Below, in pieces: positions 10,196 to 17,960 of a DNA stretch of 64,000 nt (within the stretch, counting starts at the first letter, position 1; every line of letters starts with the position of its first letter). A program made the translations under genes and the position numbers. This stretch comes from Nonomuraea typhae (GTDB lineage: Bacteria > Actinomycetota > Actinomycetes > Streptosporangiales > Streptosporangiaceae): the NCBI RefSeq assembly GCF_009760925.1, contig NZ_VRLV01000024.1, positions 1 to 64,000 of the forward strand. Reading direction: 5' to 3'. A model generated the notes under the pieces. It worked only from the letters and a program-made list of their open reading frames with translations, was not told where the DNA came from and ran no database searches.

Positions 10196-11197
10196 CTATC
10201 GGACGCCGTTTAGATGGGCGTTGACCAGCCGAGGGTACTCCTCCAGCCAGTTGCGGCCGCGGTCGTCGATGAAAGAACCCTGCGGCGGGATCACGCCGTT
10301 GGCCGCCAGCCACGTGCCGGGCGGCTGCTGGCTGCGGCGGATGCGGTTGCCGGTCGGCATGAGCTGCGGCGGGATCGGCGGCAGCGCGCCCGGGTCGTGG
10401 CCCAGCTGCGCCTCGGCCTCCAGCTCGGAGACGTCCTTCTCCTCCGACATGCCGATCGGCCCGTGCTTGCGCGCGTTGAGGAACTGGCGCACCACCGGCT
10501 CGTCGCTGGACAGCAACATCTCGCGCGGACCGAACATCACCAGCTCGCGCCGGAACAGCAGCCCGATGTCGTCGGGAACCGTCCGGGCGGTGTTGATGTC
10601 GTGGGTGACGATGAGGAAGGTGGCGTCGAAGTCGGTGTTGAGGTCGATGAAGAGCTGGTTGAGGTAGGCGGTACGGACCGGGTCGAGGCCGGAGTCCGGC
10701 TCGTCCACCAGGATGATCTCAGGATCGAGCACCAGCGCCCTGGCCAGCCCGGCGCGCTTGCGCATGCCGCCGGAGATCTCGCCCGGCAGCTTGGACTCCG
10801 CGCCCAGCAGGCCGACCAGCTCCATCTTCTCCATGACGATCTGCCGGATCTGGCTCTCGCTCTTCTTGGTGTGCTCGCGCAGCGGGAAGGCGATGTTGTC
10901 GAACAGGCTCAGCGAGCCGAACAGCGCGCCGTCCTGGAAGAGCACCCCGAACAGGCGGCGCAGCTCGTACAGCTTGTCTTCACCGCAGTTGGCCAGGTCG
11001 TAGCCGTCGATCCAGATGTGGCCGCGGTCGGGGCGCAGCAGGCCGACGAGCGTCTTGAGGAAGACCGACTTGCCGGTGCCGGACGGGCCGAGCAGCACCG
11101 AGATCTCGCCGGCGGGCAGCGTCAGCGTGACGTCTTCCCAGATGACCTGCCGACCGAACGATTTGGTCAGCCCCTCGACCACGACTTCGACGCCCAC
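10196..11197 (-). CDS. ABC transporter ATPase of the Mce lipid importer (MceG/Mkl/MlaF-like)
   Basis: A 333-residue ABC ATPase. Walker A is GPSGTGKS (residues 38-45), the signature is SGGMRKRAGLARAL, Walker B is IILVDEPDSG and the switch histidine is in THD. An unusual tail of about 75 residues follows the ABC domain, Pro-rich and ending in a conserved-looking EEYPRLVNAHLNG stretch. The GTG start has GGAAGGTGA upstream. It powers lipid import with the YrbE permeases downstream. In M. tuberculosis the shared Mce ATPase gene mkl (Rv0655) also lies between rplL and rpoB, so this location is an old arrangement; here the entire mce operon sits with it. Confidence 0.93.
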   Translation of the reverse strand: MGVEVVVEGLTKSFGRQVIWEDVTLTLPAGEISVLLGPSGTGKSVFLKTLVGLLRPDRGHIWIDGYDLANCGEDKLYELRRLFGVLFQDGALFGSLSLFDNIAFPLREHTKKSESQIRQIVMEKMELVGLLGAESKLPGEISGGMRKRAGLARALVLDPEIILVDEPDSGLDPVRTAYLNQLFIDLNTDFDATFLIVTHDINTARTVPDDIGLLFRRELVMFGPREMLLSSDEPVVRQFLNARKHGPIGMSEEKDVSELEAEAQLGHDPGALPPIPPQLMPTGNRIRRSQQPPGTWLAANGVIPPQGSFIDDRGRNWLEEYPRLVNAHLNGVR

Positions 11198-11218
11198 TGG
11201 TCACCTTCCGCAAGCAGG

Positions 11219-11247
11219 GGGTAACGTGACGCACACTTTACTGTCAA
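11219..11247 (-). promoter_or_regulatory. candidate promoter of the mce operon
   Basis: A consensus -35 TTGACA (11247-11242, minus strand) lies about 45 bases upstream of the ATPase GTG. The 17-base spaced -10 is poor (TTACCC). It is the only -35-like element between the rplL terminator and the mce operon. Confidence 0.27.
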
Positions 11248-11328
11248 GCTTCCAACACGTTAGCCCGCTTCCGCGGAATTGGAACAGATTCCAATAACTT
11301 GTTACTGGCCGGTTACCCCTGGCACGCA

Positions 11329-11374
11329 CGAAGGGGGCGGCACACCCGGCACCAGGGTGTGGCCGCCCCCTTCG
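11329..11374 (-). terminator. rplJL terminator hairpin
   Basis: A 19-base arm (11329-11347) pairs with a 20-base arm (11355-11374) across a 7-base loop, with a single bulged G. It sits 15 bases after the rplL stop and is one of the strongest hairpins in the window. There is no clear T-run. It separates the ribosomal genes from the mce operon. Confidence 0.8.
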
Positions 11375-11388
11375 GGGAAGCGTGAAAC

Positions 11389-11781
11389 TTACTTCACGGT
11401 GACGGTGGCGCCGGCGCCCTCGAGGGCAGCCTTGGCCTTCTCCGCCTGCTCCTTGTTGACCTTGCCGTCGAAGACCGGCTTCGGAGCGCCGTCGACCAGG
11501 TCCTTGGCCTCCTTCAGGCCGAGGGAGGTCAGCGCGCGGATCTCCTTGATGACCTGGATCTTCTTGTCGCCGGCGGCCTCGAGGACGACGTCGAACTCGT
11601 CCTGCTCCGCGGCCTCCTCGGCCGGAGCCGCGCCGGGGGCGGCGGCAGCGGCGGCAACCGCGACCGGGGCGGCGGCCTTGACGTCGAAGGTCTCCTCGAA
11701 CAGCTTCACGAACTCGGAGAGCTCGAGAAGGGTCATCTCCTTGAACGCGCCGAGCAGCTCGTCGGTGCTGAGCTTCGCCAT
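11389..11781 (-). CDS. rplL: 50S ribosomal protein L7/L12
   Basis: A 130-residue L7/L12 stalk protein. It has an N-terminal dimerisation domain, an Ala/Pro-rich hinge (about 45-58) and a C-terminal factor-binding domain with KIQVIKEIRALTSLGLKEAK. It binds L10 on the ribosome and recruits elongation and release factors. It lies 70 bases downstream of rplJ in the usual rplJ-rplL order and is followed by a strong terminator. Confidence 0.98.
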   Translation of the reverse strand: MAKLSTDELLGAFKEMTLLELSEFVKLFEETFDVKAAAPVAVAAAAAAPGAAPAEEAAEQDEFDVVLEAAGDKKIQVIKEIRALTSLGLKEAKDLVDGAPKPVFDGKVNKEQAEKAKAALEGAGATVTVK

Positions 11782-11851
11782 GATGTTTCCTCCGTAAGGG
11801 ACTTACTCAAAAAGTGGAACGGGACCGCGGTTGAGTGCGGCAACCCCCGAG

Positions 11852-12376
11852 TTACTCGCCCGCCTCCGCGCGCTTGGCGCGCAGGGCTTCGGCCAGCTGA
11901 GCCATGTTGGTGGGCAGTGCGGCGAACATGGCGGCGGCAGCGGACTGCTTCGCCTTCATCGCACCGGCCAGCTTCGCGAGGAGAACCTCGCGCGACTCCA
12001 GGTCGGCGAGCTTGGTGATCTCCGAGGCGTCCAGCGTCTTGCCGTCGAGGACACCGCCCTTGATCACCAGAAGGGGATTGGCCTTGGCGAAGTCACGCAG
12101 ACCCTTGGCAGCCTCGACAACGTCGCCGCTGACGAAGGCGATCGCGGTCGGACCGGCGAGCAGGCCGTCGAGGCCCGTCAGCCCGGCCTCGTTGGCCGCG
12201 ATCTTGGTGAGGGTGTTCTTCGCCACGGCGAACTTCGCATTCCCACCGAGAGCAACGCGCAGCTCCTTGAGCTGCGCGACGGTGAGACCGCGGTACTCGG
12301 TCAGAACGGCGGCGCTGCTGCCCTCGAACTCGCTCTTGAGCTCGGCGACTGCGCTCGCCTTATCCGGCCTCGCCAT
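11852..12376 (-). CDS. rplJ: 50S ribosomal protein L10
   Basis: A 174-residue L10 protein beginning MARPDKASAVAELK, with VLTEYRGLTVAQLKELR and FAVAKNTLTKIAA typical of the family, and the C-terminal helix that anchors L7/L12 dimers. The start was chosen at the ATG preceded by GGAAGGAGG; the open frame extends about 44 codons further upstream without coding character, through the structured leader. L10-L12 complexes normally repress their own mRNA at this leader. Confidence 0.98.
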   Translation of the reverse strand: MARPDKASAVAELKSEFEGSSAAVLTEYRGLTVAQLKELRVALGGNAKFAVAKNTLTKIAANEAGLTGLDGLLAGPTAIAFVSGDVVEAAKGLRDFAKANPLLVIKGGVLDGKTLDASEITKLADLESREVLLAKLAGAMKAKQSAAAAMFAALPTNMAQLAEALRAKRAEAGE

Positions 12377-12500
12377 GGGCCTCCTTCCAGATGTGCCGCC
12401 GGAGAAGGCCCCGAACATGAGAACAGCCCCGGGCGCAGGGCGCACGGGGCTTCGCACACACACGTATCGTGTGGGGAAACTCGCATCACACCTGCGCGGG
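12377..12500 (-). promoter_or_regulatory. candidate L10-type autoregulatory leader of rplJ
   Basis: The leader directly upstream of rplJ can fold into a 7-bp stem (12425-12431 with 12445-12451, AGCCCCG/CGGGGCT) and an adjacent CACACAC/GTGTGG hairpin at about 12456-12475. rplJ leaders in bacteria commonly bind the L10-L12 complex. The structure is seen here; the function is inferred from position. A covariance-model search for the L10 leader would decide. Confidence 0.35.
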
Positions 12501-12612
12501 CCGTCCACAAGAAGTGGATCCTTCGGTCACCAGGACTTGCCTAGTGACGACCGGCGGTCTTCGGCAACGACCAGAGTACGTGCTGGTCGCCGAGTTTCCA
12601 AATCGATGTTCT

Positions 12613-13458
12613 CTAGGAGGGAGAAGGAGCGGACTCCGGAGCGCTCTTGGGCAGTTCACCGACCTGGTCGGCCGGCGGCGCCTGGATCGTGAGCGGCTCG
12701 TTGAAGCCCTTGAAGAACAGGGTGGCGTCGAGCTTTCCGCCCTTGTCCTCGCCGTTGAGCTGGAGCTTGGCCGGCAGGCCCTGGCCGTCGACCCAGATGT
12801 CGAACTTGACGTCCTTCAGCTCGGCCAGGTTCTCCTTGGCGCGCTGCTGCTCGTCGGCGGGCAGCAACTGGACCGCGGCGTCGACCGGGAACGTGCCGCT
12901 GTAGTGGGTCGTGTCGACCCCGTTCACGCTCTCGGTGCCGACCTGCTTGACGTCCTTCGAGGCGGTGACCATCTTCGTGACCGCGGCGAGGTCGAACTGC
13001 TGGACCTGCGCGAGATAGCGCTGCACCTCGCCCGGGCTGCCCGCCTCGGTGAGCGGCACCTTGATCCACGGCTTGGTGGCGCCGAGCACCTTGTTCAGGG
13101 CGTCGACCTTCACGTACAGAACGTCACCCTGGAGGACGGCCTTGGCTCCGCCGGGCAGCTGCTGCTCCCCGAAACCCGCCGCGTCCACGGTGAAGTCGAC
13201 GGCCAGCGTCGGCTTGCTCTGGTAGAGCATCCGGCCCTGGACCTTGCCGCTCTGTCCGTTGGAGTCGGTCGCGTTGATCACGCCGTCGACGGTGTAGCTG
13301 GATACCTGCTCGGTCTTCTGCGCAGCCTGCGCGAGCACCTCCGAAGCAGCCAGGCTGACCTGGATGGGCTGCGCTGTCGATCCACAACCTGTAACCCCGG
13401 CCACCACCAGTGCGGCAGCGGCCGCGGCGGCAGCGAGAGAAAACCTACGCTTCACCAT
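12613..13458 (-). CDS. LppX/LprAFG-like lipoprotein
   Basis: A 281-residue exported lipoprotein: basic N terminus, hydrophobic Ala-rich h-region and lipobox VTGC with the lipidated cysteine at residue 25. The mature part has the repeating beta-strand pattern of the LppX/LprAFG (DUF1396) fold: SYTVDGVINATDSNGQ, GDVLYVKVDALNKVL and a WVDGQGLPAKLQ strand near residue 230. Mycobacterial members bind lipids in a hydrophobic pocket and carry them across the envelope. The mce operon nearby makes a lipid-handling role plausible, but the substrate is unknown. Confidence 0.82.
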   Translation of the reverse strand: MVKRRFSLAAAAAAAALVVAGVTGCGSTAQPIQVSLAASEVLAQAAQKTEQVSSYTVDGVINATDSNGQSGKVQGRMLYQSKPTLAVDFTVDAAGFGEQQLPGGAKAVLQGDVLYVKVDALNKVLGATKPWIKVPLTEAGSPGEVQRYLAQVQQFDLAAVTKMVTASKDVKQVGTESVNGVDTTHYSGTFPVDAAVQLLPADEQQRAKENLAELKDVKFDIWVDGQGLPAKLQLNGEDKGGKLDATLFFKGFNEPLTIQAPPADQVGELPKSAPESAPSPS

Positions 13459-13560
13459 GCCTCCGACCCTACGTGGCTAATCTCGAATATGGCGGCTTCC
13501 CTCCACAAACCCAGGGAAACCTCCGGGGTTTCCCTGAGCTTTCTGCATGGTTTCTCCACA

Positions 13561-14343
13561 TCAAATGGGCGGCGCCAGCTCGAAATAGCGGTCGAGCACC
13601 TGTGTGTCCCCGCTGACGGTCAGCCGATCGGCCGGGATCCGCTGCCAGAGAAAGAGCATGAGCTCCGAGGCCGTGCCGGAGACCGTGACGTCGGCGGGGA
13701 AGCCGCCCAGCCGTACCTGCTCGTCGGCGAAGCACACCACCCACTCCTCATCGCCGTCGGTGCGCACGAAGCGGTAGGTCTCCCCCGCGGTCGGCCGGGC
13801 CGGCTTCCAGGCACGGCGGGACGGGACCATGACCTCGAAGGTCTGCCGGACCGCGTCGGCGGCCAGTTCGGCGTCCATGTCCTGCGGCTCGCCCAGCGCG
13901 TACTCCGCGTCCCATCGATGCACGGCCGCCTCGATCACCTGCATGCGCGACCAGAATCCGGCCGTCCGCTCCGCCGACCACGTCCACACCTCGAGCGCGG
14001 GATCCATCGTGGCGAACACCCCTTCCAGTACGGCCGCGCCCTCGGCGAACCAGTCGACCAGCCCGGGCGGCAGCGGCCCCCGGGTCGGCGCGGTCTCGGG
14101 GTCCGGCCAGCCAGCGGTGTCGGAGGGCAGCTGGCCGACCAGTTCCGCGGGGTTCACGGGCTCGCTGCGCCGCTCCTCGATGAGCGCGGTGACCAGCCGG
14201 TGCACCCCGGACAGGTGCAGCACCAGATCGGACATCGTCCATCCCGCGCAGGACGGGACGTCGGGGGCCTCCTCGCCGGCCACCCGCCGGGCGGCGGCCT
14301 CGAACGCCTGGACCTCGCGATGGAAGTGCGTGACATAGTCCAT
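13561..14343 (-). CDS. Maleylpyruvate isomerase family mycothiol-dependent enzyme
   Basis: A 260-residue DinB-fold protein of the mycothiol-dependent maleylpyruvate isomerase N-terminal family. It has VPSCAGWTMSDLVLHLSGVHR (about 30-50) with the metal-ligand histidine pattern and a later VHRWDAEYALG motif typical of the group. C-terminal residues about 170-255 form the second domain. The ATG at 14343 was chosen because the reading frame before it lacks family similarity. Such proteins are probable mycothiol S-transferases; the substrate is not predictable. It follows the secreted-protein gene upstream by only five bases and may belong to that transcript. Confidence 0.85.
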   Translation of the reverse strand: MDYVTHFHREVQAFEAAARRVAGEEAPDVPSCAGWTMSDLVLHLSGVHRLVTALIEERRSEPVNPAELVGQLPSDTAGWPDPETAPTRGPLPPGLVDWFAEGAAVLEGVFATMDPALEVWTWSAERTAGFWSRMQVIEAAVHRWDAEYALGEPQDMDAELAADAVRQTFEVMVPSRRAWKPARPTAGETYRFVRTDGDEEWVVCFADEQVRLGGFPADVTVSGTASELMLFLWQRIPADRLTVSGDTQVLDRYFELAPPI

Positions 14344-14348
14344 GATTC

Positions 14349-14843
14349 TCACTGTCGCACGGCGGGCGCGGGGACCGGGCACGCGCCCGTTCTGGGGGCC
14401 TTCTTGGGCAGGCCCATGGCGCGCAGGATGCGCTTGACGTACCCGGGCGCGCGCAGCCAGCCGTTCTGCACCGCTCCGGCCTGGCTCGGGGTGTGGATCA
14501 CGGCGCCCCGCCTGGCGTAGGGGTAGACGTACTGGGTGAGCGCGAGCGTGTCGCCCGGTGGTCCGTACCAGTCCAGCCGGTAGCAGGGTCCGAGCCCGCC
14601 CTTGGGCCGGGCGCCGAACGCGTTGGCGCGCAGGCCCGGGTAGATGGCCGCGTGGGCGGAGGTGCCGGTGCGCAGGCTGTTGAGACGGTCGTCCTTGATC
14701 CGGCTGCCGGACTTGATGTCGATCGGCGCCCGGAGGCCGGGACCGGTGAGCCTGCCGTGGGAGATCCCCTTGGCCAGGGCCGGGGCCGCGGTCAGCAGCG
14801 GCAGCAGGAGCACCGCCACGGCAAGGATGATGAGTCTTCTCAT
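14349..14843 (-). CDS. Secreted protein of unknown function
   Basis: A 164-residue protein not recognised as a known family. It has a clear Sec signal peptide (Arg-Arg start, hydrophobic 4-20, cleavage near APALA at about residue 24). The mature part has two cysteines (GPCYRLDWYGPPGD and TGACPVPAP), probably a disulfide, and a GDTLALTQYVYPYA stretch. It is the last gene of the six-gene cluster running from 17680 and follows the CxxC protein gene by seven bases, so it may be a substrate of the thiol-redox proteins encoded there. Confidence 0.6.
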   Translation of the reverse strand: MRRLIILAVAVLLLPLLTAAPALAKGISHGRLTGPGLRAPIDIKSGSRIKDDRLNSLRTGTSAHAAIYPGLRANAFGARPKGGLGPCYRLDWYGPPGDTLALTQYVYPYARRGAVIHTPSQAGAVQNGWLRAPGYVKRILRAMGLPKKAPRTGACPVPAPAVRQ

Positions 14844-14850
14844 GCTGGCT

Positions 14851-15183
14851 CTACCTCCTGCGGGGACGAGAGGTTCCGAGCAGATGCGCCACGCGCAGCC
14901 GTACCACGCGCGAGGCCAGCCGCAGCGCGGCCGCGCGCCTGCCGGGTGAGACCAGCGTGCCCGCTCGCCAGAACAAGCGGAAGCCCGTCAGCACCCGGCC
15001 TTCGTGAAGGGCCAGCGGCCGGGCGCACGGCCGCCGCCCGGCCAGGGCGGGGAACTCCTGCGTCAGGTGGGGGTCGCGGCACGAGCGCACCACCACCGTG
15101 GCCGTGAGCACGTCCGCGAGGGCGGCCCCGATCGCCGAGCAGCCCCCGCAGGAGCTGTCGGCGACCACGACGAAGCGGCTCAC
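14851..15183 (-). CDS. Small thioredoxin-fold-like CxxC protein
   Basis: A 110-residue protein starting FVVVADSSCGGCSAIG: a beta-strand followed by a CGGC motif, as in the active site of thioredoxin/glutaredoxin-like proteins. It has two further cysteines (VRSCRDPHL and RPCARPL) and a basic C-terminal tail. No signal peptide is seen. The GTG start overlaps the stop of the membrane-protein gene (GTGA), indicating coupled translation. It may reduce or relay disulfides for the exported cysteine-rich protein of this cluster; that is an inference from context. Confidence 0.55.
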   Translation of the reverse strand: MSRFVVVADSSCGGCSAIGAALADVLTATVVVRSCRDPHLTQEFPALAGRRPCARPLALHEGRVLTGFRLFWRAGTLVSPGRRAAALRLASRVVRLRVAHLLGTSRPRRR

Positions 15184-15908
15184 CGGGGCCACAACCCCCA
15201 GGCCAGCGAACCCACCGTGGCGATCGCGGTCGCCGCGGCCAGCAGCCGGGCGTGGATCTGCCACAGGTCGCTCCAGCCGCCGTCCTCGCTGTGGCCGATG
15301 CTGGCCGCCGCCATGATCCAGCGGGCCGCGGCGAAGCCGGCCCCGGCCGCCAGCGCGCCGTCCCACGGCAGCATGAGCAGCACCGCGGCCAGCACGAGAT
15401 GCGGCTGGGCCGACGGCGAGTACGTCCGCATCCCGGTGCCCATCTCGAAACCGAACTGGATGCCGCCCAGCGCCCGCCCGCGCTCCAGCACGTGTTCGGG
15501 CACCAGCCGGGCGTTCTCGGGCACGGGCAGCCGGATCAGCCCCAGTTCACGCAGGAGTACGGCTCCCGCCAGCAGGCCGAGCGACGCCAGCCGTACCGGC
15601 AGGGGGACGAGGCCCTGCACGATTCCGCCCAGGATCACGCCGACGGCGGCCACCGTCAGCGCGCCCAGCACCAATCCCACGCCGAAGAAGGCGAGGGCAC
15701 CACGACCGCGCCAGACCGACGCGCTCAGCAGGAACGCCGAGTTGTGGCTTCAAGTGCTGCCCGAGTTGGCGTAGCCCGCGTTGAGGCCCGCCCAGAAGAA
15801 GACGAACAGCAGCGGGCCCCGCACCGCGATGGGCAGCGCCGCTCCCAGGACGATCGGGACGGCGACGACCAGCGGGTGCAGGGCCAGTCTGCGCAGGGTC
15901 TGCGGCAT
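15180..15908 (-). pseudogene. Polytopic membrane protein interrupted by one in-frame UGA
   Basis: Read through a single TGA at 15750-15752 (codon 53), this is one continuous 242-codon frame encoding a membrane protein with about five helices. Before the UGA come two helices (residues 13-29 and 32-47, ending NAGYANSGST). After it the protein continues SHNSAFLLSASVWRG and three or more helices, with a QFGFEMGTGMRTYSPSAQPH loop. The start (ATG 15908) overlaps the upstream stop (TGATG) and its end overlaps the next gene, as expected for an intact operon member. The likeliest cause is TGG (Trp) to TGA by one transition or a read error. If only downstream translation occurs, a GTG at 15680 gives a 166-residue product. 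Family not recognised. Confidence 0.6.
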
Positions 15909-16450
15909 CAGCACATCGCGATGGTCAGGTCGCGGTGATGGGTGCCGTCACGCCAGGTGACGGTGGTGTAGGCGTCGGAGCAGAAGTACTGGCGGCCGCC
16001 GGACTTCCAGCGCCAGGCGTTCAGCCCGGAGCAGGTCGTGGTGCGGGCCACGTTGGTGTACTTCTCCTGGTCGGAGGCGCCGGGCTTGTGCGTGCGGCTG
16101 CCCTCGAAGTGCCGGCGGCCGCTGTTGCACGGGTAGGCGCCCATGCGCCAGCCGCCGAAGCAGACGGACTTGCCGTCGCCCCACCAGTTGTTGCGTCCCT
16201 GCTCGTAGCCGCCGGGGTAGGAGTTCTCGCAGCTGTTCTCGTTCCACAGCGAGCTGGGCCCGGCCAGGGCGCGCCGCTTGGACAGGGCCCAGTCGAAGGG
16301 GACCAGGGCGGCGGCCATCACCGAGACGGCCATGCCCTTCATCAGGGTCCTGCGGCTGGCCGGCAGGGCGCCGATCAGGGATTTCACCCGGCTGGCCGTG
16401 GCTTCTCCGGCGGGGGCGGCGTCCATCGCCGGGATCTCGTCAAAGCGCAT
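15908..16450 (-). CDS. Tat-exported cysteine-rich protein of unknown function
   Basis: A 180-residue protein with a twin-arginine-type signal: SRRTLMK at about residues 32-38 followed by a hydrophobic stretch and AlaLeuAlaGly cleavage region near residue 63. The mature part, about 115 residues, has six cysteines (NSCENSYPGG, KSVCFGGW, YPCNSGRRH, TTCSGLN, YFCSDAY and a terminal C), enough for three disulfides, and is rich in Trp and Gly (GRNNWWGDGKS). Folding before Tat export fits a protein that carries a cofactor or disulfides. It overlaps the MauD-like gene upstream by 11 bases and the membrane gene downstream by one. Not recognised as a known family. Confidence 0.65.
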   Translation of the reverse strand: MRFDEIPAMDAAPAGEATASRVKSLIGALPASRRTLMKGMAVSVMAAALVPFDWALSKRRALAGPSSLWNENSCENSYPGGYEQGRNNWWGDGKSVCFGGWRMGAYPCNSGRRHFEGSRTHKPGASDQEKYTNVARTTTCSGLNAWRWKSGGRQYFCSDAYTTVTWRDGTHHRDLTIAMC

Positions 16451-16940
16451 GGCTGCTCCTCGCAGCTAGAAGGGTGGTCAACAGCTCGGGCAGGTCCGTG
16501 TCGCCGTAGACGAACCGGCGGGCGATGACCGCCCCTGCGGGGTCGATCGCGTACAGGCAGGGCGCGTACCCCTCGTACAGGTCGCGCCACTGGCCTGCGT
16601 CGGCGAGCACGTGGCCGCCGGAGAATGCCTCGGCCATCTGCGCTTCCGCGACGAGTCCGACGATGCGCAGGTCCGGCCAGGGCGACTCGTGCAGGGTCGT
16701 CCATGCCTGGTGGCAGACGGCGCACGTGCTGTCCATGAGCAGCACGACCGCGGCCGTCTGGCCGTCCTGCGGGCGGAGTGCGGGGATGACCGCCTTGCTC
16801 TCGTCCGCCAGCCGCGCGGTGCCGGGCGACAGGACGGTCTGCTCCAGCGTGCGCAGCCTGGAGTAGACCGCCCCGACGGCGACCAGCGTGAAGAGGGAGA
16901 CGAGAAGCGAGAGCAGGGAGACGGCCAGGGGCAGGCTCAC
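16440..16940 (-). CDS. Membrane-anchored thiol-disulfide oxidoreductase (TlpA/MauD-like)
   Basis: About 166 residues: one N-terminal membrane helix (about 5-25), then a thioredoxin-fold domain with the active-site motif STCAVCHQAW (CAVC) after a VVLLMD strand and a later GYAPCLYAIDPAG strand with the expected cis-proline-region layout. MauD and TlpA proteins of this design control disulfides in exported cysteine-rich partners such as methylamine dehydrogenase light chain. The neighbouring Tat-exported six-cysteine protein is the obvious partner. The GTG at 16940 gives a GTGA overlap with the upstream stop; a GTG nine bases earlier (16949) is the alternative. Confidence 0.72.
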   Translation of the reverse strand: MSLPLAVSLLSLLVSLFTLVAVGAVYSRLRTLEQTVLSPGTARLADESKAVIPALRPQDGQTAAVVLLMDSTCAVCHQAWTTLHESPWPDLRIVGLVAEAQMAEAFSGGHVLADAGQWRDLYEGYAPCLYAIDPAGAVIARRFVYGDTDLPELLTTLLAARSSHAL

Positions 16941-17680
16941 GTCGCCCACGCGACCTTGAACCCGGCCAGGACGTCGTCGACCATGCCGGTGTCGGCCGCC
17001 CGGAAGGAGGCCGCGTCAGGGTCGAAGGTGAACTGGACGGTGAAGACCGCGCTCTGGTTGGCGAAGGTGTACTTCCACTCGTACGGCGTGCCGGCGACCC
17101 GGGCCTTCTGCTCGGGGTCGAGGTCGAGGGCGACCTTCCACACCTCGGCGTCGCCGCGGTCGGCGCCCTGCCAGTCGGGCAGCGACTCACGGGAGGCGCG
17201 GGCGTCGGTGGCCATGACCAGGAGCCGGTCGTTGGCGCCGATGACGGTGGTGCCGAACTGCTGGATCGCGGCCCTTGCCCGCGGCCGCACGATGGCGCCG
17301 TCGGGGGTGTCGGTGAACTCGACCGCGGCGACGAGCGCGTTCAGCACGCTCCTGCGCGGGGCCGGTCCGTTGAACCAGGTCTTGGCTTCGTTGTACGGCC
17401 CGGCCCACACCAGGCAGCTGTCGGAGCGGTCGGCGGCTTCGTACAGAGTCAGGTCGTAGCCCCGTCGGCGGAAGGTCTCGACCCGGCCGCCGGGGAAGAC
17501 GTGGGTGGGCAGTGCCTTGTTGCCGCCGCGCTGGGCGAGGGAGAAGGATCGGGCGAAGCCCGGTCCGGCGAGTTTGGTGAGGCCGTGCCATTCGAGCGGG
17601 CCGGCCGAATCGGGCAGCTCGATCGTTAATCTGGCGGAGTCCGCCGCGGCACGGGTGAACCGGGAAAGCATGATCGTCAT
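16937..17680 (-). CDS. Hypothetical protein, first gene of the thiol-redox cluster
   Basis: About 247 residues, no signal peptide or membrane helix evident and no family recognised. Visible features are a WHGLTKLAGPGFARSF segment, one cysteine (SDSCLVWAGPYNEAKTWF) and a C-terminal region, VWKVALDLDPEQKARVAG to FTVQFTFDPDAASFRAADTGM, that reads as a beta-rich domain. The ATG at 17680 was taken because it precedes the conserved-looking MLSRFTRAAAD start; an ATG nine bases later is possible. It overlaps the MauD-like gene and heads the cluster, with 280 bases of A/T-richer intergenic sequence upstream. Confidence 0.55.
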   Translation of the reverse strand: MTIMLSRFTRAAADSARLTIELPDSAGPLEWHGLTKLAGPGFARSFSLAQRGGNKALPTHVFPGGRVETFRRRGYDLTLYEAADRSDSCLVWAGPYNEAKTWFNGPAPRRSVLNALVAAVEFTDTPDGAIVRPRARAAIQQFGTTVIGANDRLLVMATDARASRESLPDWQGADRGDAEVWKVALDLDPEQKARVAGTPYEWKYTFANQSAVFTVQFTFDPDAASFRAADTGMVDDVLAGFKVAWAT

Positions 17681-17916
17681 AGATTGCCCCCATGGCTGTG
17701 CGGTCGCCCCCGACCGCATGATCACTGCTCAGCAGACTCTATGGGACGGAAACCAGGACAGCAATGGTTGTCCGGAAAACCGGAAATTCCCGTTTCATTG
17801 GCACTTCTCATAACGTCCGAGGAAATGTCGGCCGAAAGTGGTTGATGCGGGGATATTTCAAGTTTAAGTGCTATTCGGTCACCTGGTTGGGGGGCACGGG
17901 CCACCCGGGAACGCAA

Positions 17917-17943
17917 AAGGCCCCGCCGTACCGGCAGGGCCTT
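17917..17943 (-). terminator. rplKA terminator
   Basis: A 12-base stem (17917-17928 with 17932-17943, one mismatch) with a three-base loop, followed on the minus strand by TTTT. It lies 18 bases after the rplA stop. This is a good intrinsic terminator ending the secE-nusG-rplK-rplA transcript before the thiol-redox cluster. Confidence 0.82.
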
Positions 17944-17960
17944 GAGCTGGGGTGGACGGC

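Noticed and set aside
15720..15760. Selenocysteine insertion at the in-frame UGA
   Set aside because: No convincing SECIS-like stem-loop directly downstream, the context has no redox motif, and Trp-to-stop by one base is simpler.
15908..16450. Methylamine dehydrogenase light chain
   Set aside because: It shares Tat export, cysteine richness and a MauD-like neighbour, but the cysteine spacing and Trp contexts do not match the known light chain, and no heavy chain or amicyanin gene is nearby.
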